A stretch of 64,000 nucleotides of DNA, from contig NZ_JACHEX010000001.1 of assembly GCF_014201655.1 (NCBI RefSeq), positions 62,001 to 126,000 on the forward strand, read 5' to 3'. A program made the translations under genes and the position numbers. Source of the DNA: Thermosipho japonicus (GTDB lineage: Bacteria; Thermotogota; Thermotogae; Thermotogales; Fervidobacteriaceae). Under the pieces are notes generated by a model. That model had not been told where the DNA came from and searched no databases. It was given only the letters and a program-made list of their open reading frames with translations. Shown here piece by piece: positions 57,970 to 64,000 of this stretch; within the stretch, counting starts at the first letter, position 1; each line of letters begins with the position of its first letter.

Positions 57970-59004
57970 ATGAATTTAGACTTTTTACAAGCACTTGAAC
58001 AACTTGAAGAAGAAAAAGGAGTTAAGGTTGATGAAATTATACCTGTCATAGAAAAAGCTTTAATTAGTGCTTACAAAAAGGACTTCGGTGGCGAAAAGAA
58101 TGTTGAAATAATCATCAATCGACAAACAGGAGAAATTGAAGCATACCAACTTCTTGAAGTAGTTGAAAATGTTGAAAACCCAAATTTACAAATATCATTA
58201 GAAGAAGCTCTTAAAATTAATTCAAGTGCTAAAATTGGTGATATTGTCAAAAAAAGATTAAACATAAAAAAATTTGGAAGAATTGCTGCTCAAACAGCAA
58301 AACAAGTGCTTATTCAGAAAATTAGGGAAATAGAAAAAGAAAAACAATTTGAAAAATATTCAGAACTTGCTGGAAAAATAACTACTGCGGAAGTTGTAAG
58401 AGTTACAAAAGATTGGGCTGACATAAGAATCGGCAAACTAGAAACGAGACTACCAAAAAAAGAATGGATTCCTGGTGAGGAAATACAACCAGCATCTTTA
58501 ATCAAAGTGTACGTAAAAGATGTAAAAAAAGATAAAAAAGGTCCAAAAATATTAGTAACAAGAATAAATGAAGAGTTTATTAAAGGACTTTTAGAACTTG
58601 AAGTACCAGAAATAGAATCAAAAGTAGTAGAAGTAGTAAAAATAGTAAGGGAACCAGGAATAAGAACTAAAGTTGCTGTAAAATCAAATAACCCAAAAGT
58701 AGATCCTGTTGGTGCATGTATTGGTGAAGAAGGTATTAGAATAGCAGCAATATTAAAAGAATTGAATGGAGAAAAAATTGACATAATCAAATGGTCAGAT
58801 GATCCTAAAGAATTAATTGCAAGTGCATTACAACCAGCAAATGTTATAGAAGTTGAAATTCTTGATTATGAAAACAAAGCGTCAAGAGTTATTGTCTCAC
58901 CAAATCAATTATCATTAGCTATTGGTAAAGGCGGACAAAATGCTAGACTTGCTGCAAAATTAACTGGATGGAAAATTGATATAAAACCAATTATGAATGT
59001 CTAA
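57970..59004 (+). CDS. nusA: Transcription factor NusA
   Basis: NusA binds RNA polymerase and affects pausing, termination and antitermination. The 344 residues have the N-terminal domain (MNLDFLQALEQLEEEKGV), an S1 domain (about 130-200, ITTAEVVRVTKDWADIRIG) and two KH domains (NPKVDPVGACIGEEGIRI, and LAIGKGGQNARLAAKLTGWKI). There is no C-terminal acidic repeat, as usual outside Proteobacteria. ATG after AGGAGGG. The usual ylxR, infB and rbfA do not follow; rbfA is at 9779. Confidence 0.97.
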   Translation: MNLDFLQALEQLEEEKGVKVDEIIPVIEKALISAYKKDFGGEKNVEIIINRQTGEIEAYQLLEVVENVENPNLQISLEEALKINSSAKIGDIVKKRLNIKKFGRIAAQTAKQVLIQKIREIEKEKQFEKYSELAGKITTAEVVRVTKDWADIRIGKLETRLPKKEWIPGEEIQPASLIKVYVKDVKKDKKGPKILVTRINEEFIKGLLELEVPEIESKVVEVVKIVREPGIRTKVAVKSNNPKVDPVGACIGEEGIRIAAILKELNGEKIDIIKWSDDPKELIASALQPANVIEVEILDYENKASRVIVSPNQLSLAIGKGGQNARLAAKLTGWKIDIKPIMNV

Positions 59005-59017
59005 GAGGAGGAAAAGC

Positions 59018-59470
59018 ATGTATATTGAGACTCTGAAAAAGGAATTGAAGAATAAAAAATACAGAATGACTCCGCAAAGGGAATTAGTCCTTAAAGTTTT
59101 TATTGACAATGAATCTAAACACCTTGGTGCTGAAGATGTTTATAGATTATTATTTTCCAATAAACATACTGTCAGCAAAGCAACCGTGTATAGAACAATC
59201 GATCTTCTTGTCGAATTTGGACTTTTAAGAAAAATTGATTTTGGGGATGGAATATACAGATACGAACTTGCTAAAAAAGAAAAAATGCATCATCATTTTA
59301 TATGTAAAATATGTGGAAAAATATATGAAATTGAAGAAAAGCATCTTGAAATAATAAAAAAAGAATTGCTTTCACAAGGTTTTCAATTTGAAGATTTTGA
59401 TTTCAAAATATATGGAATTTGTCCAAAATGTAGTAAAAAAGCAAAGAACAAAAGTGAAAACAAAAAGTAA
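59018..59470 (+). CDS. Fur family metalloregulator
   Basis: A 150-residue Fur/PerR/Zur-type repressor. The winged helix has RMTPQRELVLKVF and VSKATVYRTIDLLVEFGLL. The dimerisation domain has KMHHHFICKICGKIYE and CPKC, giving two CxxC pairs for structural zinc. The metal it senses cannot be decided. I chose ATG 59018 after AAGAGGAGG; an ATG at 58997 lies upstream of that site. Its last 88 bases overlap the convergent comEC gene. Confidence 0.93.
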   Translation: MYIETLKKELKNKKYRMTPQRELVLKVFIDNESKHLGAEDVYRLLFSNKHTVSKATVYRTIDLLVEFGLLRKIDFGDGIYRYELAKKEKMHHHFICKICGKIYEIEEKHLEIIKKELLSQGFQFEDFDFKIYGICPKCSKKAKNKSENKK

Positions 59471-60615
59471 GTGATTATTCCTCCAGGGATCTTAGGAAAT
59501 CTTGAAAAAATACTAGAAATAAACTCTATGAAATTTGTAATAGGAAGATTGACTTTTAAAATAAAATCTACTACTAACGAGAAATTTAAAATGTAAAAGA
59601 AATATGCAATCATCAAACTAATTAATATAATTTGAAATGGAATAATAAGCACAAGAGTTCCAATTATTGAAAAAACATTTACATTTGAAAATAATGACAA
59701 AAAGGGTGCACAACCTAAAAATGCCGCAAGAGGTTTTAATTTGTTATTTTCAACACTTAATATACCAAACGTACTAAAAAAAGTCATATAAAAAGAAAGT
59801 GAGTACGCCAAAAAAGGCTGAAAAAATAAAAAGAACAAACCAACAAAACTTAAAATATCTATTTTTGACATTTTTGGAAATAATTTTTCAAATAAAATTA
59901 CCAAAAAAAGGTATAAAAATGCTCTTAAAGAAGGTAAATTATTACCACAAGAAATTAAAAAAAGAAACGAAACCATTAAAGCAATAACTTTTTTTGATAA
60001 ATCAGAAAGGCTAAAAAACGTTAAAACAGAAGTTAAAATGGCAAATATTAAAGAGATATGTAACCCAGAAATACTAAAAAAATGATAAAGTCCACTATCT
60101 GAATAAATTTTATCTTTTACTTTTCCACCGAAAAGTCCATAGTATATCTCACTATATTCTAATATTTTCTCACGAAAATTTTCTGTCTTTGTATATATAT
60201 TTCTAACCAAAGAAAAATAGGGTGAGACAATCACCCTATTTTTATCTAAGGTTACTTTTGGATATGAATATTTTTTTGCATCAAAAGGTCCATAATAGTA
60301 AACAATATCTCCCAATGGTATCTCCTTATTTACTCCCACTAAAACATTTAATTTTTCCCATTTCCCGTCATAAAATATATCTCCTTTAACAAGAGAATAG
60401 TTATCATTTGTTTGAATTACTCTACCAACAAATTCAAAATCACCATTAAAGTTCACAACTGATAAAATGTTTAAAACAAGAAAGAAAAATAAAATCCAAA
60501 AATACTCCCTCTTTTTAAAAAACAAAAATGGTAAAAAAATCACAAACTTTGGAAAAGAAAAAATAGGGGCTATCAAAGCCCCTAATATTGAAGATAAAAA
60601 AATGAGGAAATACAT
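59383..60615 (-). CDS. comEC: ComEC/Rec2 DNA uptake channel, membrane part only
   Basis: A 410-residue ComEC. It has N-terminal membrane segments, an OB-like DUF4131 region (FEFVGRVIQTNDNYSLVKG), and the competence domain with FFSISGLHISLIFA and LPSLRAFLYLFLV. About nine hydrophobic segments are seen. The C-terminal metallo-beta-lactamase domain of longer ComEC proteins is absent. It should move single-stranded DNA across the inner membrane in natural transformation. It starts three bases after apgM, and a terminator lies within codons 11-22. Its end overlaps fur by 88 bases. Confidence 0.88.
   Translation of the reverse strand: MYFLIFLSSILGALIAPIFSFPKFVIFLPFLFFKKREYFWILFFFLVLNILSVVNFNGDFEFVGRVIQTNDNYSLVKGDIFYDGKWEKLNVLVGVNKEIPLGDIVYYYGPFDAKKYSYPKVTLDKNRVIVSPYFSLVRNIYTKTENFREKILEYSEIYYGLFGGKVKDKIYSDSGLYHFFSISGLHISLIFAILTSVLTFFSLSDLSKKVIALMVSFLFLISCGNNLPSLRAFLYLFLVILFEKLFPKMSKIDILSFVGLFFLFFQPFLAYSLSFYMTFFSTFGILSVENNKLKPLAAFLGCAPFLSLFSNVNVFSIIGTLVLIIPFQIILISLMIAYFFYILNFSLVVDFILKVNLPITNFIEFISSIFSRFPKIPGGIITYFLFSLLFFAFLLHFGQIPYILKSKSSN
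60550..60584 (-). terminator. Intrinsic terminator of apgM inside the comEC reading frame
   Basis: On the minus strand TAGGGGCT (60584-60577) pairs with AGCCCCTA (60571-60564) around a five-base loop and is followed by ATTTTTTCTTTT. It lies 35 bases beyond the apgM stop, in the first 22 codons of comEC, where it encodes GALIAPIFSF. Confidence 0.8.
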
Positions 60616-60618
60616 AAA

Positions 60619-61827
60619 TTATGCTCCATATTTTTCTAATCTTCCAGCATATGCAAGAGCAAGAGGCATTACATCAACTGCATGGATTGTTCCAAGGCTT
60701 CCTCTTGCACATTCAAATTCATTATACAATTTTGAAAGTCCTCTTCTTGTATTCTTTGCATAAATCATTAAAGGAACTGGATGGAATGAATGTCCTTTCA
60801 TGACACATGGTGTTGAATGATCACCAGTAACTATTAAAACATCAGGATTTAATTCTAAAAGTATTGGCAAGAATTTATCAACTTCTTCTATAACTTTTAC
60901 TTTCGAATCAAAATTACCATCTTCACCATATGAATCGGTCTTCTTTATGTGAACATAGAAAAAGTCATACTCATTCCAAAGTTTTTTTACAGTATTAAAT
61001 TCATCTTCAATAGTTTGACCTGCCTCTACAACTTCCATACCAACAAGTTTTGCAAGACCCTTATACATTGGATATACTGCAACTGCTGCAGGCTTTAATT
61101 TGAAAACATCTCCAAATTTTGGCATATCTGGGTGCTTTGAAAAACCTCTCAAGAGCGCAAAATTCATTTTTGGTTGGTCTTTCAACACTTCTTTTATTTT
61201 ATCAAGTAAAATATTAACTATTCTTTCTGACTTTTTGGACGATTCATCTAAAGCCTTTGTGTACTTTATAGGTTTTCCCTCTTTTTGAGGATCTGCATCC
61301 TCTAATTTATCCATTAAGCCTTCACCTGTAAGTTTAACAACAAATCTATGTTCTTTTCCAGGATAAAATGTTATTTTTACATCTTCTATTTCTTTGATAT
61401 TTTCATTTAAAATTTCTACAACCTTTGCACTTTCTTCTGAAGATGGCCTTCCTGCTCTTCTGTCAACTATAATATCTCCATCAATAGTTGCAAAATTTCC
61501 ACGAGCAACTAAATCATTTTCACCAACTTCAACATTGATTCCAAGAGCCTCTAATATTCCTCTACCAATTTGATATTTTAAAGGATCATATCCAAATAAT
61601 CCCAAATGACCTGGTCCACTCCCAGGAGTAATACCAGGAAGAACTGGAATTGTTTGACCTAAATCACTCTTTTGTGCGAGAGCATCCAAATTTGGTGTGT
61701 TAGCCTTTTGAAGAGGGGTTAAACCTTCTTCATTTGGAATATCACCAATACCATCCATAACCAATAAAACAATTTTTGAAGTATTAGGCGAAATTAATTC
61801 ACTAATAACTTTTTGCCTATCAATCAT
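60619..61827 (-). CDS. apgM: 2,3-bisphosphoglycerate-independent phosphoglycerate mutase, archaeal type
   Basis: Glycolytic enzyme interconverting 3- and 2-phosphoglycerate. The 402 residues belong to the ApgM branch of the alkaline phosphatase superfamily. The N-terminal LVMDGIGD and the serine region TPGSGPGHLGLFGYDP are visible. FFYVHIKKTDSYGEDG and the metal site VTGDHSTPCVMKGHSFHPVPL follow. This archaeal type is common in Thermotogota. ATG after GGAGGTG; overlaps lgt by four bases. Confidence 0.96.
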   Translation of the reverse strand: MIDRQKVISELISPNTSKIVLLVMDGIGDIPNEEGLTPLQKANTPNLDALAQKSDLGQTIPVLPGITPGSGPGHLGLFGYDPLKYQIGRGILEALGINVEVGENDLVARGNFATIDGDIIVDRRAGRPSSEESAKVVEILNENIKEIEDVKITFYPGKEHRFVVKLTGEGLMDKLEDADPQKEGKPIKYTKALDESSKKSERIVNILLDKIKEVLKDQPKMNFALLRGFSKHPDMPKFGDVFKLKPAAVAVYPMYKGLAKLVGMEVVEAGQTIEDEFNTVKKLWNEYDFFYVHIKKTDSYGEDGNFDSKVKVIEEVDKFLPILLELNPDVLIVTGDHSTPCVMKGHSFHPVPLMIYAKNTRRGLSKLYNEFECARGSLGTIHAVDVMPLALAYAGRLEKYGA

Positions 61828-62705
61828 TTTTTCACCTCCGTTTTTCTTCTTACCAAAATAAACATAATAGCTCCTAAAATAATTAAAATTAAACTTACTA
61901 GTTGTGCCACTCTAATTTTACCCCAATATAAACTATCTGTCCTCAATCCCTCAATCCAAAACCTATTTGCAGAATATAAAATAAAATATAATGCCGTTGT
62001 TTCACCATTATTCTTCTTCCACTTCAAATCATATTTGTACAAAAACAAAAATATTAAAAAATCTAATACACTTTCATACAAAAACGTAGGATGAAAATAA
62101 GAATAATTTTCATATCCAACCATCCTATTTTCGGGTGGAACAAACATCTTCCAAGGTAAATTAGTCGGCCCACCATATGCTTCATAATTAAAAAAGTTTC
62201 CCCATCTTCCAATTGCCTGACCTAACGGTAATACACTTGTTAAAAGATCAGTTCCTTGCAAGAAAGTAAAAGAACAATTTTTTTTCAAGCGTGTATACAA
62301 AAAAGTTGAAATAATAGCACCAATAACAGCACCATGGATTGCAAGACCACCATGCCAAATTTTTATAATCTCTGAAGGATACTTTGAATAAAACTCGTCC
62401 CACATAAATATTACATAGTATGTCCTTGCACCAACTATAGATGATAAAATTCCCCAAAAAACAGCTTCATCTAAATCATCTGGGTTAATATTAAAATATT
62501 TTAGCCTTCTTCTAACAAGATAATAGGAAACAATTATTCCCGTAACTATTAAAAAGCTATACCATCTAAGCTCAAAAAAACCAAATTTAAAAATGTACCT
62601 TTTTAATATTATTTCTCCAGCAAATACTCCTTTGAGAAAGAAAAACATTCCAATTATAAAACAAATAAAGATTAAGGTAAGAATTAATTTTAAAGATTTT
62701 CCCAA
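61824..62705 (-). CDS. lgt: Prolipoprotein diacylglyceryl transferase Lgt
   Basis: Lgt moves diacylglycerol from phosphatidylglycerol to the cysteine of prolipoproteins. About seven membrane segments are seen. The signature motifs are HGGLAIHGAVIGA (about 117-129) and PLGQAIGRWGNFFNYEAYGGPT, with the final NRFWIEGLRTDSL. At 293 residues it has one extra N-terminal hydrophobic segment before FFELRWYS. TTG start 62705 after GAGGAAGAAG, overlapping the upstream gene by 16 bases. Confidence 0.95.
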   Translation of the reverse strand: MGKSLKLILTLIFICFIIGMFFFLKGVFAGEIILKRYIFKFGFFELRWYSFLIVTGIIVSYYLVRRRLKYFNINPDDLDEAVFWGILSSIVGARTYYVIFMWDEFYSKYPSEIIKIWHGGLAIHGAVIGAIISTFLYTRLKKNCSFTFLQGTDLLTSVLPLGQAIGRWGNFFNYEAYGGPTNLPWKMFVPPENRMVGYENYSYFHPTFLYESVLDFLIFLFLYKYDLKWKKNNGETTALYFILYSANRFWIEGLRTDSLYWGKIRVAQLVSLILIILGAIMFILVRRKTEVKK

Positions 62706-64000
62706 TTCTTCTTCCTCCTTTTATCTTTTTCGTATAAATTAGAATAAATATAGCTTATATTCGAAAGTTTAGCTTTTATTTCTTCAGGAAATTCTATGTA
62801 CCTCCAAAATATTTCTCTAATTTCCTTCTCAAGTTTTTGAACACCATTTGATTCCTTCAAAATCCAAAGTATATATCTCTTTACAAAGAATTCATCAATT
62901 CTATCTCTAATTTTATTATTCATTAAATAATTATATATTTCTCCTGTCAATCCTTCTTCCATCCAACGTCCAAATGTTAATTCCTTTGCTGCCTTTAACC
63001 TGTAATCTCCCAAAGCACTTAAAATAGCAACATCAATATTTTTAGAAAACATAGGTATAACCACTCTACCACGACCACTAATAACATTTAATCCTTCAAA
63101 AGGCTCCCAGCAAAATCCATAGTCTCCATACCCAGGAACTATTATAAAATAGGGTTTTAATTTAATAGTTGTGCCTCGAATCTTTCTCTCAAATATTTTA
63201 TAATCAATTTTTTCAAATTCATTGATTTTTTTCTCAACTAGATCTTTTGAACCAATCACAGTAATACCATTTAAAAAAATAGAGGTTAAAACTAAAAATC
63301 GATTCCCAAGTCTTCCAATAGATTTATTTATCATTTGTATTATAACTTCATGTTCCCTTATTTTTTTACCGAAATTATCTTCTGTTTTTTTATTTATCTT
63401 GGATTCTTCTTTCAACTTGTTAAGTTGCTCAAAAATAATATCGACTTCCCTGTTTACAAGTTTTAATTTTTTTAATTTTTCTATAGCTTGATCAATCAAA
63501 CTCAAGATAGATTTCCTATAAGGTTTTCCTTCATCTTCGATACTATTAACAATTTCTTTTAATTGTTTTTCAATTAATTTTCTTTCTTCCAATTTCTCAT
63601 TAAATGCCATCTCAAATGACGAAACATTTTTGGGAGCAACATTTTTTCGTGATTCTATTACCTCCATGAAACTACTTTCGTTTATTAATCCCTTTTTAAC
63701 AGCAAGCATCCATTCATCAACATAAAATATATTTTCTTTATCATCCACAAAAGGAATACTTTTTATTCTTTCAAAATCCCTGGAATTTAAATATCTAGGT
63801 TCGAGTAACCCATACCTTAAAAATAGGCGTTTTTCAACTTCATAACTTTCGTCTATATTTTCAAGCAAATATCTATACAATTTCCATGTAATTTCAATAA
63901 AGTTTCGTTTCACTTGTGAGTCGTTAAAGTTTTTTTCAAGATCGCTTTTTGCTTTAAAAACTTCTTTGGCAAGTTCGTTAGGTATATCTTTTAAAACATT
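62690..64000 (-). CDS. Unknown coiled-coil protein (5' end beyond window)
   Basis: The frame is open from 62690 to the window edge, 436 codons. A GTG at 63913 lies in frame but has no ribosome-binding site before it, and sensible protein sequence (KDIPNELAKEVFKAKSDLEK) continues upstream of it. The real start is therefore probably outside. The middle part is highly charged and helical (about 130-220 from the GTG). The C-terminal part has PYFIIVPGYGDYGFCWEPF and LTFGRWMEEGLTGEIYNYL. No family is recognised. It is co-transcribed with lgt. Confidence 0.75.
   Translation of the reverse strand, partial: NVLKDIPNELAKEVFKAKSDLEKNFNDSQVKRNFIEITWKLYRYLLENIDESYEVEKRLFLRYGLLEPRYLNSRDFERIKSIPFVDDKENIFYVDEWMLAVKKGLINESSFMEVIESRKNVAPKNVSSFEMAFNEKLEERKLIEKQLKEIVNSIEDEGKPYRKSILSLIDQAIEKLKKLKLVNREVDIIFEQLNKLKEESKINKKTEDNFGKKIREHEVIIQMINKSIGRLGNRFLVLTSIFLNGITVIGSKDLVEKKINEFEKIDYKIFERKIRGTTIKLKPYFIIVPGYGDYGFCWEPFEGLNVISGRGRVVIPMFSKNIDVAILSALGDYRLKAAKELTFGRWMEEGLTGEIYNYLMNNKIRDRIDEFFVKRYILWILKESNGVQKLEKEIREIFWRYIEFPEEIKAKLSNISYIYSNLYEKDKRRKKNWENL

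Overview
The window is about 30% GC with strong, perfect Shine-Dalgarno sequences (GGAGGTGAT), frequent TTG and GTG starts, and genes packed with 1-50 bp overlaps. Several proteins resemble ones I know from Thermotoga maritima: the RNase Z, an HK853-like histidine kinase, the 89-residue cupin, a DUF59 protein, FchA, CheC and CheD. The archaeal-type phosphoglycerate mutase and the flagellar genes fit too. I infer a thermophilic, flagellated member of Thermotogota, most likely Thermosipho or a close AT-rich relative. The genus is inference only.

Layout. (1) 1-1248, minus: fabF and the first codons of the next gene. (2) 1465-12328, plus: one operon-like run of ricT, a DUF2905 gene, tsaE, lon, engB, argS, a soluble histidine kinase, an HDOD gene, rbfA, flaG and fliD, closed by a strong terminator. 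(3) 12430-20250, plus: rlmN, a PASTA protein, rsgA and a YgiQ-like radical SAM gene, then from an internal promoter a CNNM/CBS protein, cdd, recN and a lipoprotein. (4) 20240-22541: convergent ligA and a tiny membrane protein. (5) 22548-30923, minus: an eight-gene run with rnr, rsmB, a zinc peptidase, an OmpR-type regulator, rlmB, mazG, an AI-2E family transporter gene and an unknown gene. (6) 30993-32180, plus: a predicted outer-membrane beta-barrel protein. (7) 32240-33860: a mobile-element scar, with a decayed, GC-richer IS256-family copy between identical inverted ends, beside a fragment of another transposase. (8) alkD and a three-tRNA cluster (Glu, Val, Phe). (9) 35251-44570, plus: a twelve-gene motility operon, flhA-flhF-flhG-two PilZ genes-cheC-cheD-fliA, with four poorly known genes at its end; the last carries a NYN/Zc3h12a-like ribonuclease domain. 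(10) 44559-57248, minus: DUF368, cupin, fchA, tgt, a beta-barrel gene, pyrR, glmM, DUF59, prmC, rplI, rnz, a metallophosphoesterase gene, a DHH-CBS-CBS-tRNA nucleotidyltransferase fusion and a TolB-like propeller gene. (11) tRNA-Ser, rimP, nusA and a Fur-family gene, plus. (12) 59383-64000, minus: an edge-truncated unknown gene, lgt, apgM and comEC.

How the genes work together. Much of the window serves translation: tRNA genes, tRNA 3' end processing and modification, rRNA methylation, ribosome-assembly GTPases, and L9 with PrmC. A second theme is motility: export, filament cap, sigma-28, CheC/CheD and two PilZ proteins. All four tRNA genes encode their CCA end, which agrees with the known behaviour of the T. 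maritima-type RNase Z.

No CRISPR array, integron, phage or obvious defence island was seen. The best candidates for something undescribed are the four-gene tail of the flagellar operon and the degenerate GHKL-like protein at 29694-30923. Two further regulatory oddities are worth following: intrinsic terminators placed inside coding sequence, and a very uniform TGRTAWAAT extended -10 promoter class.
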